In this document: piece by piece, positions 9,901 to 19,400 of the stretch
How the letters are laid out: every line of letters begins with the position of its first letter
Position numbering within the stretch: position 1 is the first letter of the stretch
Assembly: GCA_002709225.1 (NCBI GenBank)
Contig: PAQH01000094.1
Span: 1-44,794, forward strand
Direction: 5' to 3'
Source: Planctomycetaceae bacterium
GTDB taxonomy: Bacteria; Planctomycetota; Planctomycetia; Pirellulales; Pirellulaceae
Length of the DNA stretch: 44,794 nt
Notes under the pieces: generated by a model
What the model saw: the letters and a program-made list of their open reading frames with translations, nothing else
Database searches by the model: none
Told to the model about the DNA's origin: nothing
Translations under genes and position numbers: made by a program

Positions 9901-11664
9901 ATTCGTGAGGATTGGGTGCGGCACCAATAGGCGCGCGCAATGCTCGGCACCACTCTGCAGCAGGTTTTGTTCGGGGCCGATATAGCACTCCAGCGACATG
10001 ATCACATCTTCGCGGATCGAATCGATTGACGGATTGGTGACCTGGGCAAAGAGTTGTTTGAAATAGTCGTAGAGCATCCGCGATTGGTCGCTCAGGCAGG
10101 CCAGGGACGAGTCATTTCCCATTGATCCCACCGGGTCTCTTTTCTCGTGAATCAGTGGAATCAGCATGAATTGCATTGTCTCGGTCGTGTAACCGAATGC
10201 CTGCATGCGAGGTAACAGCGATTCGGGATCGAATTCATTGACATTGCCGACGAATTGCTTGGCCACTTCGTCTAATGTCAGTCGCTGGTCACGGAGCCAT
10301 TGGGCGTACGGCCTCTGGCCGGAAAATTGTTCTTTGAGTTCTTCGTCTGGAATCAGACGTCCTGCTTCAAAATCGACGAGAAACATGCGGCCCGGCTGCA
10401 GTCGCCCTTTCAGTTTCACGTTGTCAGGTGTGACGCTGGGAAGGACGCCGACTTCGCTGGCCATGATCACACGGTCGTCATGTGTGATGTAGTACCGGCT
10501 GGGGCGCAGCCCGTTGCGATCGAGTACGGCGCCAATGTAATGACCGTCAGTGAAAGCGATTGACGCTGGTCCATCCCAGGGCTCCATGAGACATGAGTGG
10601 AACTCGTAGAATGCGCGTTTCGCTTCAGGCATGGTTTCGTGCTTTTGCCACGCTTCGGGGACCATCATCATGACCGCTTCTTGAAGCGACCGTCCCGTTT
10701 GCAGAAGAAACTCCAACGCGTTGTCAAAATTTCCCGAATCCGAACACTCCGGCTCCATGACAGGGAATATTTTGTTCAGCTCGTCACCAAACAGGTCGCT
10801 CTGCATGATTCCTTCGCGAGCTCGCATCCAATTGATGTTGCCACGGAGCGTGTTGATTTCTCCGTTGTGAGACATGAACCGATTGGGTTGTGCGCGATCC
10901 CAGCTAGGGAACGTGTTTGTGGAAAATCGTGAGTGCACCATTGCCAGGTGCGACTGGTAGTCCGGATCTGAAAGATCAGGGAAGTAAGGGAATAGCTGCG
11001 TGGTGGTCAGCATGCCCTTGTAGATCATGATTTGGGTTGACAGCGAGCAGCAATAGAAGAGTTTGGCTTGTGTGAGGTTACGGTCGCCCCGTAACATGTG
11101 GCTGGCCCGCTTGCGGATCAGGTACAGCTGGCGTTCGAACTCCTTGGCGGATAGCACCTCGCCAGCCTCAGTTCGGGATGCGCCTACGAATAATTGCTCG
11201 ATGTGTGGTTCCGCGTCGCGAGCCGCTTGCCCGACATTGGCTTTTGCTGTTTCTTGTGGAACCTTGCGCCACCCGATCAACGATTGCCCTTGCTGTGCGA
11301 TGATCTCGGCGACCGCGTCTTTGCACTTCTGGCGTTCTTCCGGCAATTGTGGAAGAAAGACGATCCCGACTCCAAATTGCCCAGCGGGCGGTAGTTCGAC
11401 GTCCATTTCCTGACGCGCGACTTTATTCAGGAATTCGTGTGGCAGTCCCGTGAGAATTCCCGCGCCGTCACCCGTGTCCGGGTCGCAACCACATGCGCCA
11501 CGGTGGTCCATGTTTTGCAGGATGATGTACGCATCTTCGACGATCTGGTGGCTGCGTTGGCCTTTAATATGGGCCACGAACCCTACGCCACAGCTGTCGT
11601 GCTCGAATTCCGGGTCGTACAGTCCATGTTTTTCCGGAAGGCCGAAGCGAGCAGTTTGAGTCAT
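6997..11664 (-). CDS. gltB: glutamate synthase large subunit
   Basis: The 1555-aa protein is a full-length glutamate synthase alpha subunit. After a 24-residue propeptide comes DSCGVGFVAHIKG, where Cys25 is the expected N-terminal nucleophile of the class II glutaminase domain once the propeptide is removed. The glutaminase domain (about 25-430) contains MDHRGACGCDPDTGDGAG and NRFMSHNGEINTLRGN. A central domain follows. The FMN-binding synthase domain (about 830-1210) holds ISGDAGGTGASPL and the [3Fe-4S] cysteines Cys1172, Cys1178 and Cys1183. A C-terminal GXGXG beta-helix (about 1290-1490) completes it. Ammonia made from glutamine is channelled to 2-oxoglutarate. Cytoplasmic. It lies between the LysR gene and gltD on one strand. 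Confidence 0.97.
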   Translation of the reverse strand: MTQTARFGLPEKHGLYDPEFEHDSCGVGFVAHIKGQRSHQIVEDAYIILQNMDHRGACGCDPDTGDGAGILTGLPHEFLNKVARQEMDVELPPAGQFGVGIVFLPQLPEERQKCKDAVAEIIAQQGQSLIGWRKVPQETAKANVGQAARDAEPHIEQLFVGASRTEAGEVLSAKEFERQLYLIRKRASHMLRGDRNLTQAKLFYCCSLSTQIMIYKGMLTTTQLFPYFPDLSDPDYQSHLAMVHSRFSTNTFPSWDRAQPNRFMSHNGEINTLRGNINWMRAREGIMQSDLFGDELNKIFPVMEPECSDSGNFDNALEFLLQTGRSLQEAVMMMVPEAWQKHETMPEAKRAFYEFHSCLMEPWDGPASIAFTDGHYIGAVLDRNGLRPSRYYITHDDRVIMASEVGVLPSVTPDNVKLKGRLQPGRMFLVDFEAGRLIPDEELKEQFSGQRPYAQWLRDQRLTLDEVAKQFVGNVNEFDPESLLPRMQAFGYTTETMQFMLIPLIHEKRDPVGSMGNDSSLACLSDQSRMLYDYFKQLFAQVTNPSIDSIREDVIMSLECYIGPEQNLLQSGAEHCARLLVPHPILTNRELSGLQHMDDRGWRTRTIDTTFVNSSGSDGLQAALDRICQEAETAIDDGYSLIVLSDRAIAADRVPLPALLASGAVHHHLVRQAKRSRIGLVVETGEAREVHHHCLLIGYGADAINPYLAFEALHQAHLDGLLDSETFTNQDKIVAAYRQGVAKGMLKVMAKMGISTLQSYKGAQIFEAVGLKDEIIDRCFTHTPSRVQGVTWEVLTNELLRRHAIGFPPNTGSGPKTLPNPGEFHWRATGERHMWDPSAIADLQVSTRDWSHSLNERSDSTGQHIDSAPETAHAAYRRFADHANQDARTRCALRGLMKFKDGANGGPIPLEEVEPTSEIVKRFCTGAMSFGSISAEAHETLALAMNRLGGKSNTGEGGEDPIRFEPLNNGDSKRSAIKQVASGRFGVTAWYLTNADELQIKISQGAKPGEGGELPGKKVDENIARIRYSTPGVGLISPPPHHDIYSIEDLAQLIHDLKNANPSARISVKLVSEIGVGTIAAGVTKGHADHILISGDAGGTGASPLTSIKHAGLPWELGIAETHQTLVLNDLRSRVVLQTDGGMKTGRDVVIGGLLGAEEIGFSTAPLITLGCIMMRKCHLNTCPVGIATQDPELRKRFAGSPDNVVNYFFMVAEEARQWMAQLGFRSFQDLIGRSDVLDMSDAIRHWKADGIDLTPILQPAEKPHPDTGVFCQIPQDHGLEHSLDQTQILDSCRPAIEERQTVHLELPILNTDRTVGTILSHHVVRQWGEQGLPDGTIHIKFQGSAGQSFGAWLAAGITLELEGDGNDYVGKGLSGGRLLVYPPKESSFKAEENILIGNVALYGATGGEAFLRGRAAERFCVRNSGARTVIEGVGDHGCEYMTGGLVVILGPVGRNFAAGMSGGVAYVWAPDRDAFRLNCNLGMVALEDVVDQDDLKELGDLLQQHTSHTGSPVARDLVADWPAAASHFVKVMPTDYKRVLQERKLRNTQAGVIS

Positions 11665-11747
11665 CGGTTTTGCCAGTCAGGTAACGGTTGTCGGAGTATT
11701 TGGTTTGGATAACAGTAATGAATGAACGGTGTACTTGATGGTGGTGG

Positions 11748-12683
11748 TCAGACCTCAGCTACCGCGAGTTCGGAGGGATTTGTCGGAAGGTCATTGGCTG
11801 AGGACGTAGCACTCAATAGCTGCTCCAGACAGTGCTGCGCCGCGCTGCCGAGAATCCGGCCTCGACGTCGAATGATGCCGACTGGACGGACAAGGCGTTC
11901 GTCGCGAATTGGAATTGCGATAAGCGATCCCGCTGCGACTTCGCGACGTACGGTGGGTTCCGGGAGAATGCTGCTTCCGGCATGGATTTCCAACGCCCGT
12001 TTGAGTGTTTCGATGTTGTCGAATTCCATGTCTACATCGATCTGCACACGTGCGGTGTGTAGCAGGCGGTCGAGCTCTCGCCGGATCTGCAAATCATGTG
12101 AAAATCCGATCATACGCTGTCCGGCCAGATCGCTTAGGTTGATGGCGTCTGAATTCGCTAGTGGATGCTCAGGTGAACACACCAGCAACATTGGTTCGTC
12201 CCACCAGGGGGTCATGTTGATTGTGCGGGATTTCTTCGGATAACTCACCAGCCCGAAGTCCGCCTGATCGGATTCGACCAGATCGTACACGCCAGCCGGT
12301 GTCTGGTACTCGAGATGCACGAGTGTTTGGGGAGCCTGTTCCCGGTGGCGTTTTACGAAGTGATCCATGTAATAGAGGCCGATCGAGTAGATCGATGCGA
12401 TGGTTACACGACCACCGACGTCCTGCCAAAGCAGTTGGACTTGTTCTTGTAGCGTGTCATAGCGTTGGAGCAGTTGTCGGCTGCCGTCGTAGAACAGCGC
12501 ACCGGCCGCAGTGAGAACGAAAGGACGCTTGGAGCGGTCGATGAGCTGTACGCCTAAATGTTCTTCAAGCTGATGGACTGCCTGGCTGGCCCGCGACTGG
12601 GAGATCCCGTTTTCGCTGGCAGCTCTGGAAAAGCTCTTCCTGCCGACCACATCGCAGAAGACCTTGAGTGTTTTTAGGTGCAT
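11748..12683 (-). CDS. LysR-family transcriptional regulator
   Basis: The 311-aa protein has the standard LysR layout. An N-terminal winged helix-turn-helix (about 1-60) contains KSFSRAASENGISQSRASQ and the LEEHLGVQLIDRSKRP wing. An effector-binding domain follows from about residue 88, including the strands VTIASIYSIGLY and MIGFSHDLQIRREL. LysR proteins act as tetramers that respond to a small-molecule co-inducer. The gene is co-directional with gltB, which starts 83 bases downstream, so it may be the first gene of a lysR-gltB-gltD transcript and may regulate it. This resembles the role of the LysR protein GltC in Bacillus subtilis, although gltC there is divergent. Start is ATG 12683; no strong Shine-Dalgarno sequence is seen. 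Confidence 0.92.
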   Translation of the reverse strand: MHLKTLKVFCDVVGRKSFSRAASENGISQSRASQAVHQLEEHLGVQLIDRSKRPFVLTAAGALFYDGSRQLLQRYDTLQEQVQLLWQDVGGRVTIASIYSIGLYYMDHFVKRHREQAPQTLVHLEYQTPAGVYDLVESDQADFGLVSYPKKSRTINMTPWWDEPMLLVCSPEHPLANSDAINLSDLAGQRMIGFSHDLQIRRELDRLLHTARVQIDVDMEFDNIETLKRALEIHAGSSILPEPTVRREVAAGSLIAIPIRDERLVRPVGIIRRRGRILGSAAQHCLEQLLSATSSANDLPTNPSELAVAEV

Positions 12684-12744
12684 GGAAATGCAGAGATGGG
12701 AATAGTTGGAAGGCGTAGGATTAGAAAAGCCAATGCAGGCTAAC

Positions 12745-12770
12745 GGTGGTTTTGAGAGCCGTCAACCACC
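12745..12770. other. inverted repeat between the cyclophilin and LysR genes
   Basis: GGTGGTT (12745-12751) and AACCACC (12764-12770) form perfect 7-bp arms with a 12-base loop. The element sits in the 267-bp gap, 62 bases upstream of the LysR ATG and 180 bases after the cyclophilin stop, both genes reading leftward. It could be a terminator for the cyclophilin or an operator or leader hairpin for the LysR gene. The rest of this gap shows no credible gene. Confidence 0.4.
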
Positions 12771-12950
12771 CTGCTGCACTCTGGACATGCCGCCGATGTG
12801 CGCTGCTGAAACCGATCGGAGCGCGGTTCCGCCAATGGCTAGATTGGCTGTCGACAAGTCGTTTTGCGGCGCCCCTGCAACGCAGCTTGTACCAATTGGG
12901 GCAGCACCCGTCACTCGACAACGGGCGGATTCTTGATCGCCAGGGACTAC

Positions 12951-14159
12951 CTATTGGCCATCGGCTGCGACTTTATTGGGTTCGTACTTGTGTCCCCGAT
13001 CACGAATGATTGTCGCACTGAGAATCCGATCGGGCTCGGGTAACGGAGGTTGGGCAGACGGGTCACGGCGTTGGATTCTTGCCAGCACCTCCATGCCCTC
13101 TATGACCCTGCCAAATACGGCATGCTTGCCATTCAATGAAGGTCGCGGTTGGAAGGTGATGAAGAACTGGGAACCTCCGGTGTCTTTACCTGCATTTGCC
13201 ATGCTGAGACTACCACGGAAATGTTTGCGGGCATTTTCCTGATAGCACTCACATTTGATGCTATAGCCGGGGTCGCCGGTGCCGTCGCCTTTGGGGCAGC
13301 CACCTTGTGCCATGAAACCGCCAAGTACGCGATGGAAAGTCAGGTTATCGTAAAACTTCTTCTCCTTGATCAGGCTAATGAAGTTTCCCACGGTACCGGG
13401 TGCTTCGTTCTCAAACAGCTCAAGTACAATCGTGCCGCGGCTTGTTTTCAACTCGACACGTGGCAGGTCATCGGCCTCTGCCTCTGCTTTCCGTAGTGTC
13501 TGTTCTGCTGCCCACAGCTGCTTATACTCGCCAACGGTAGCCAAGAATTTGCGAGCGTCATCCCGGGTCAAGGCCCCACGCGTGTCTGCCTCTTTCAGGT
13601 ACCGTTCCGCGGTTTCAAAATCGTGGGTTGCGAATGCCGCCACTCCGGCCAGTTCATACAGTTCACCGATCCCGACGTTGTTTTCCAGAAGTGCCTCGGC
13701 AACGTCGATGGCGGGCTCGTAGTTGTCGCGTTTTAGGTCATCCAACAGGAGGCTGTAAAGGAAGCGAATGATCTCTCGGTCTTGATTCGGGGCTGCCAGG
13801 AATGCGCGTTTGCCAGCATCGCGTAACGTCGGAATCAATTTTTCACCGCGGTCAATTAGCGCTTGCCATTCATCCTGGAGAGCTGTGAGTTCGCTTTCTT
13901 CGGCCACTTGAAAGCGTGTCCGCAAAGACCGCATTTCTTTGATGACTTGTTTCCACGCTTCAAGACCTTCAACAAAGGCCGCGATGGCCTGTTGTGCTGC
14001 TTCGTTGGGTACGGGAGCGGGATTTGCTGTATCTGCGGGTGGTTGTGCCGCGGGAGTGTCCTGCGCTGCGACTCGCATCAAGGAATCACGAATACCGACA
14101 CTCGTCACGAGTACCGCAAAGGCAAACAACAGACAGCAGAAATTTCGTCGTGACATCAT
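12951..14159 (-). CDS. secreted cyclophilin-type peptidyl-prolyl cis-trans isomerase with helical N-terminal region
   Basis: The 402-aa protein starts with [18 protein letters not shown], a signal-peptide-like segment, followed by a Pro/Ala-rich linker. Residues about 50-220 are helical and include a tetratricopeptide-like stretch ([20 protein letters not shown]). The cyclophilin domain occupies about 228-390, with FHRV (catalytic Arg277), FMAQGG and GGSQFFITF, all expected for an active isomerase. It should catalyse Xaa-Pro isomerisation on exported proteins in the periplasm. ATG 14159 is chosen because GAGG lies about 10 bases upstream and the signal peptide then sits at the N-terminus; a non-ATG start at 14222 would add 21 residues. 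The next gene upstream (14348-15055) has the same direction. Confidence 0.9.
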   Translation of the reverse strand: MMSRRNFCCLLFAFAVLVTSVGIRDSLMRVAAQDTPAAQPPADTANPAPVPNEAAQQAIAAFVEGLEAWKQVIKEMRSLRTRFQVAEESELTALQDEWQALIDRGEKLIPTLRDAGKRAFLAAPNQDREIIRFLYSLLLDDLKRDNYEPAIDVAEALLENNVGIGELYELAGVAAFATHDFETAERYLKEADTRGALTRDDARKFLATVGEYKQLWAAEQTLRKAEAEADDLPRVELKTSRGTIVLELFENEAPGTVGNFISLIKEKKFYDNLTFHRVLGGFMAQGGCPKGDGTGDPGYSIKCECYQENARKHFRGSLSMANAGKDTGGSQFFITFQPRPSLNGKHAVFGRVIEGMEVLARIQRRDPSAQPPLPEPDRILSATIIRDRGHKYEPNKVAADGQ

Positions 14160-14347
14160 TCCAGCCTCAAAAAGAAAAAACGATGTTGATGCGATCCCCA
14201 CAGGTGTTGCCTGTGCGAACAATTTTGGGACGCCGCGTCAGACGTCCGTGCGTTTATGTCTGACGGTGGGGTGGCAACGCGCTTTCACGTTTACGTCGTA
14301 GTGCTCGCCTAATATAGCATAGCGGCCGGCTAGTTTGCCAGCGGTTG

Positions 14348-15055
14348 TCAGCTATCAAGTTGTGGTGGAGTCTTGCGGAAACGATGGAAATATGCGGTTG
14401 CCTGCGCCGTGTCGTCGGTGCGGGGAAGGAACATGCCGCGGATACACATTCTGCGGGTGACACCTTTCTCCAGGGTCCCGTTGAATACGCGCAACCCGTG
14501 GCAATCGTGCGGCGGGTTACCGGGTCGCGCGACATCTCGCAGCGTGGCACCGTGAGCAGCTGTCATCTCGGCGTAAGTCCATGCAATGTCGATGGGCCGA
14601 CAGAGGACTAAACCGCACGGCGTTCCTGCCTTCGTCTGTTTCGTTGAAGCTGCGACTGGAAGGCCCGTCGCTGTGTATCCCTGGCAAAGAGAACGGTCGA
14701 ATTGGCTGCCGATATCCAGTGACGATGTGATCGAGAGACGCGTCGTGTGTATGGTGACGAGCAGTTCGACGCCCGCGACCGGTGGTTCAGAAAAGGCGGA
14801 CCAACGCAGGTGAAGTTTGTAACCGGTGTCGGGACACTCGGGATACTGGACGATCAGATCACCGACACGGATGTATGCGTCCAATAAGGCGGCGTGGCTG
14901 GGGTTCCGCAGATTCAACTGCAAAACAGGCTCGGGATCGATTGGTTGGCGTTGCCATCGTTGAACTTGCACCCCTGCTTGCGGTGCTAACAGATCTAGTT
15001 GGGCTGTGAGGTGTTCACACTGCCAAGTAGCGATCGTGCCGTCCAGTTGCCACAT
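14348..15055 (-). CDS. conserved-looking hypothetical protein, 235 aa
   Basis: I recognise no named domain. The 235-aa protein has no signal peptide or membrane segment and looks mainly beta: alternating hydrophobic strands such as VLQLNLRN, AYIRVGDLIVQYPE and GVELLVTIHTTRL. The AYIRVGDLIVQY segment followed by a strand ending in LRW resembles, from memory, a conserved cytoplasmic planctomycete family of unknown function; this is not verified. The C-terminal half has several Cys and Arg residues (CRPIDIAWTYAEM, RRMCIRGMFLPR). ATG 15055 is the first start in the frame; no Shine-Dalgarno sequence is clear. It lies upstream of the cyclophilin gene with a 188-bp gap and is divergent from the inositol-phosphatase-like gene. 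Confidence 0.7.
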   Translation of the reverse strand: MWQLDGTIATWQCEHLTAQLDLLAPQAGVQVQRWQRQPIDPEPVLQLNLRNPSHAALLDAYIRVGDLIVQYPECPDTGYKLHLRWSAFSEPPVAGVELLVTIHTTRLSITSSLDIGSQFDRSLCQGYTATGLPVAASTKQTKAGTPCGLVLCRPIDIAWTYAEMTAAHGATLRDVARPGNPPHDCHGLRVFNGTLEKGVTRRMCIRGMFLPRTDDTAQATAYFHRFRKTPPQLDS

Positions 15056-15296
15056 GACGCAAGAATGACCGTTTCAAGAGATTCATTGTGTGGAGCGGAT
15101 GCTGCACCCGGTTGTGTAGGGTTTGTCACGGGGCCGCGGTCAAGTCGAGCGATGCGCGCTGTCGAATCCAGCGCCGATGATACCACGTCCACAGGGGCTG
15201 TCTACCACTTCCCGATCGGTTGTTTCACGAATCGTGTTTCCAACAATTGTGGTTGCGCGAGCGGGCGAGTTGTCGCGTGACTTCAGGATTGCCAAT

Positions 15297-15324
15297 TTGC
15301 ACGTTCTGCGGGCGATTCTATAAT
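15297..15324 (+). promoter_or_regulatory. near-consensus sigma-70 promoter for the inositol monophosphatase-family gene
   Basis: TTGCAC (15297-15302) and TATAAT (15319-15324) are separated by 16 bases. The -10 box is perfect and the -35 box matches four of six positions. The ATG at 15368 lies 43 bases further on, allowing a short leader. It is the clearest promoter I found in the window. The rest of the 312-bp divergent gap (15056-15367) shows nothing else I can support. Confidence 0.65.
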
Positions 15325-15367
15325 CCTGGGAACTGGTGTGTGTCTAGCTGTTTTCGGCAGGATCCAG

Positions 15368-16162
15368 ATGTCTGATTTCATCAAGGTCTGTGAGCAGGCG
15401 GCCCGCGCGGGCGGAGATGTGCTGTTGAAATGGCAGCAACGGATTCAGGCACGCGAGAAGGGACCTAAGGATCTCGTCACGCAAGCCGACATCGAGTCGC
15501 AGGAAGTCATTCGAGGGATTCTCTTGAAGGCTTTCCCAGACCATCGGTTCCTGGGTGAAGAAGACCCTCATGGCGCGGTAGGGGAACCACCGGCGAAGGG
15601 TGAATATTGCTGGGTCGTCGATCCTCTGGATGGGACAGCCAATTACGTTCACGGACTGCAGTCGTTTGCCGTATCAATCGCGCTGCGTTGTGGCGGGGAT
15701 GTGGTTGCGGGAACCGTCTATGATCCCATTCGGGATGAGTGTTACAACGCGATTCGCGGCGACGGTGCCTGGCTCAATGGTGCGGCGATTGCGGTGAGCG
15801 GTTGTCGTGTTTTGGAACAAGCTCTGGTGGCAGTCAGTTTTCCTGCCAGCGTGCCACGTGGTTGTGAAGAAATCGCCGGGTTTATCGAAGTATTACACCG
15901 GAGTCGAGCGGTGCGTCGGCTGGGATCCGCAGCCCTCAATCTCAGTTATCTGGCGGCCGGGCGTTTGGACGGCTACTGGGCTTCGAGTGTGAAGATCTGG
16001 GATGTCGCTGCCGGCGTTCTTTTAGTTCAGGAAGCGGGCGGCGTTGTGTCTGGACCGGGGGGAGGACAGTTTGATCTAGACGCACCCAAGTTAGCGACTG
16101 CTGCGACGTCCGAACTGCACGCGGAGATGATCGGAGCCTTGACCAATTTACCTGAGCGATAA
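15368..16162 (+). CDS. inositol monophosphatase family protein
   Basis: The 264-aa protein has every hallmark of the Mg-dependent, lithium-sensitive phosphatase family: GEE (63-65), WVVDPLDGTANYVHG (82-96, metal ligands Asp85 and Asp88) and WDVAAG with Asp212. These residues bind the metals and position the phosphate of inositol-1-phosphate or related substrates; homologues also act on histidinol phosphate, fructose-1,6-bisphosphate or 3'-phosphoadenosine 5'-phosphate, so the substrate is not fixed. Length is typical. ATG 15368 (MSDFIK) is preferred to an upstream in-frame start at 15338, because AGGATC lies just before it and the extra residues fall outside the conserved fold. Cytoplasmic. 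A near-consensus promoter lies upstream. Confidence 0.93.
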   Translation: MSDFIKVCEQAARAGGDVLLKWQQRIQAREKGPKDLVTQADIESQEVIRGILLKAFPDHRFLGEEDPHGAVGEPPAKGEYCWVVDPLDGTANYVHGLQSFAVSIALRCGGDVVAGTVYDPIRDECYNAIRGDGAWLNGAAIAVSGCRVLEQALVAVSFPASVPRGCEEIAGFIEVLHRSRAVRRLGSAALNLSYLAAGRLDGYWASSVKIWDVAAGVLLVQEAGGVVSGPGGGQFDLDAPKLATAATSELHAEMIGALTNLPER

Positions 16163-16435
16163 ACTGCCGGGGTGGTAGCGCCAAATCTGGCTCCGGCGGG
16201 GAATATTGAAAGCCTGAAGAACTGTAATTTCGCCGCATCTAGGGTAAAATAAAACACCAGGTCTAAGCGCTTTCCCAGGGAGGTCCTGTGAGCTAGCAAA
16301 CCCTTGGTTAGCTGGGACTTACGGAAGTGTCTGATACCCGTGCGCAAGTTGGTCGATGGGAGCGAGTCTCTCGCGACCGAGTTCGCACTCGTCTACTGCA
16401 GAATTTCTTTTCCAGGTTGTGCGGAGATAGCTCGT

Positions 16436-19400
16436 GTGGACGAACGTTTGATACGCGTCGCAAAGTGCTGCGCGGTCGTAAGCACTGTACAGCTGGTGTG
16501 GGTTTTACCCGCTCTGTGCCAGGTTCCACAGGCAGAGGGGCCGGCTACTGAACCTGAGGCACCGGTATCCCAGGCGGAAACGGTGGTGCGCGAAGTTGAG
16601 CCTCGTATTTTCTATTTGCTGGACAGTAAGGGAAAGCCAATTTGGGTTCCCAATTTTTCTTTCGAGCAATGGCAACGATGGTTTGAGCTAGACCAGCGGC
16701 TGCGGGATCCAGCGACCCCCCTCTTTGTACACGAGAGAACGACCGTTACCGCACGTGTAAGGGAAGGCGTGGCTTCAGTCTCAGTTGAAGTGCAAGTGCG
16801 ACTGGTTGCTAGCGAACGTCAACAGGCGAATGAGCAGAAAACCAATCGCTGGACTCGAATACCGTTGGGGCTTGTGGAGGGCGCCTTGCAGAAGTTGCCT
16901 GCCTATCGAGGGATGGGTGACCAATTTGTCACCCGCAGTCCTGGCGATGGTCAATTAGTCGCGTGGGTTAACGCGGCAGCGGATTCACTTCACTCTTGGA
17001 AGTTTGAACTCAAGGTTCCGGTGCTTCGAAATGCAAACGATTCCCAGTTGCGGTTAGGTGTTCCATCGTCACTGGAATTTACTGCGACGGTACGTGTGCC
17101 CGGGACACGCGTGCTGGGTTCCGTGGAAGGAGGCGCCAGTGTCCTGCGATCGACCCGAGAGGTCGATGGCGATACCGAGTTTCTGTTTGAAGGACGCAGT
17201 GGACTGAGTGTCGCCTGGCGGTCACGGGGCGCGAAGCAGGCGCTCTTGCCCGCGCGGCTTGATGTGCGGGCGAGGGTTCGCGTCACAGTCGAAGGCCCGG
17301 ACTACGTAACCAGCCGTGCCGATCTTACCGTTCGTAGTTTCAGCGGTGATTATCAATCGTTCTTGGTGCGTTTGCCACCCGGTATGGAATTGTTGTCGCA
17401 TTCGGAACAACGCGGTTATACGATCGAGGCATTGCCGGCAGACCAGGCGCCGGACCAAGCGTTTCAGTACGCGCAGATATCGCTGGAGAGCAAGCCACCG
17501 GAAGACGGACTCAATTTCTGGTTGCTGGCGGTTCTGCAGAGAGATCGTGAAGGTCAGGAGGGAAATCAGGCAGCGCTGGTAGGCGAGGTTGAAATGGCGG
17601 GGTTTGATGTACCGCAGGCGGTCCGTCAGAGAGGCCAAATTGATTTTGCCGTAAATGGTGATTGGACCTTGAATTGGCGGCACGATCGCGCTGTGCGGCG
17701 AGGGACGCCGCGAGTTGATGCCGACGGTGCGAACCGTTTAGTGGCACAGTTCTTGTATCACCAGTTTCCTTACCAGCTATCGATGGCAGTGCGTGAGAAA
17801 ACCCGCGATGTTCGAGTAGATCCAAAACTCGACTTAGACGTGCAACCGGCTCGTCTCGAGTTTGTGGTAATGCTCGATTACCAGGTGCGTGGGGCGCGTA
17901 CTTCTGAACTGACAATTGATGTTGGCTCGTGGCGCGTTGACCAGGTCGGGCCAGAAGAGATTGTGTTGGATTATCAGCTCGAGGACGGTCGTTTACAGAT
18001 TCAGCTGGTCCCCGCAGCGATTGATCTCGAGCAATTTTCCATTCGGTTGAGTGGTTACCAGGAAATGCCCAAAGCATCTCCTTTGGAAGTCGAATTGCCA
18101 GTGCCGTTAGAGCGAACGGTGAATCCTACCCAGGTGAAGGTGCAGGCCGCCAGGAATCTGGAATTGGTACCGATTACGGAGAAGATTGTCGGTTTGGTGC
18201 CATTGGCTGGTCTGGCGGGCACAAATCCAGCGCCGAGAGACGAGCTGTTGTTTCGGCAGGACAAGAGCGCCCGGTCTATGAGGTTTGTTGCGGATTTCAA
18301 GATTCGAGAACGTCAGGTTGCGGTTGACTTGGCGACTACGGTTGGAGTGGAATCAGGGCAATTGCGTGTGCAGCGACGTGCGGATTATCAAGTCACGTTC
18401 GGGTCGCTGACCGAAGTAGCACTGCAGATCCCCGCTGTGATCTTTCAGGCCCCATCAGCACGTTTTGAGATCTGGGCGGACGACGAAAAACTCCCGACTC
18501 CAGTGATCGAGGCGGTTTCATCGGGAGCCAACGGCACTCCCTTAGTGGAAGTGTTGCTTCCCAGGGAAGTTTTCCACCGTACCAGGATTGTGGTGGAGTA
18601 TACGATGCCGTTGCCTGCGCTTATATCGGACGGCCAAGTGGATGTCGTGGTGCCGCTTGTCACGCCGGTACTTGATGAAGGTGGTGCGATTTCGTTGGCC
18701 CCGTCATTCCTGCAGTGCGCGGATGCTCTGGAGGTGCAGATTCCCGGTGAGGAGTTAGCGGTATCGGCGCGAAACAGTCTCGAGGGAAAACGTGAATTCG
18801 AGTTGCCGATTGTCGAAGCGGCGCTCCCGCGAATCAAATTGGCGGTCCGCCGTGCGGAGACCGGGCGTGGCATTCCGATGATCGTCAAGCAGACCTGGAT
18901 TCAGACCTGGATCACGTCCGAACACTATTGGAATCGAATGAGTATTCGAGTTGAAACGAGGCAGTCTCGGATTCAAGTGCGATTTCCCGAAGGCACTGAC
19001 CTGGGGCCAGTCGCTGTTAATCAGCAGCCTGTTCAAGGAGCCGCTTTGGAGTCTGCCAGATTGCTTGACCTGGCCTTGGAACCTCTGTCGGGGGAGCATT
19101 TGCTAGAAGTCTGGTACAGCCTGCCGCTGGACAGTGGGCGGGGTAGGCGGCGCGTGCCTGCGCCTCAGATCGATGGTGTTACCAGGTTCGGCCGTTCGTA
19201 TTGGCAGTTGGTGACACCTGTGAACCAGCACTTGACTTGGAGTTCAGACGCGCTCAATGAAGAATCGCATTGGCATTGGACAGGCTGGGGTTGGCGACGG
19301 GAGGAAATGCGCGATCAACAGGCACTAGAACGGTGGATTGGGGCCAGTGAACAGGATGCTCTTCCAGTGGATACAAATCGTTATTTGTTTGCGACCGTTG

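Noticed and set aside
12706..12936. Small open frames on both strands between the cyclophilin and LysR genes
   Set aside because: Their compositions look random, they overlap each other, and they have no ribosome binding site.
17511..18077. Reverse-strand 188-codon frame inside the first giant gene
   Set aside because: It is Arg/Pro-rich, overlaps a clearly coding frame on the other strand, and shows no domain.
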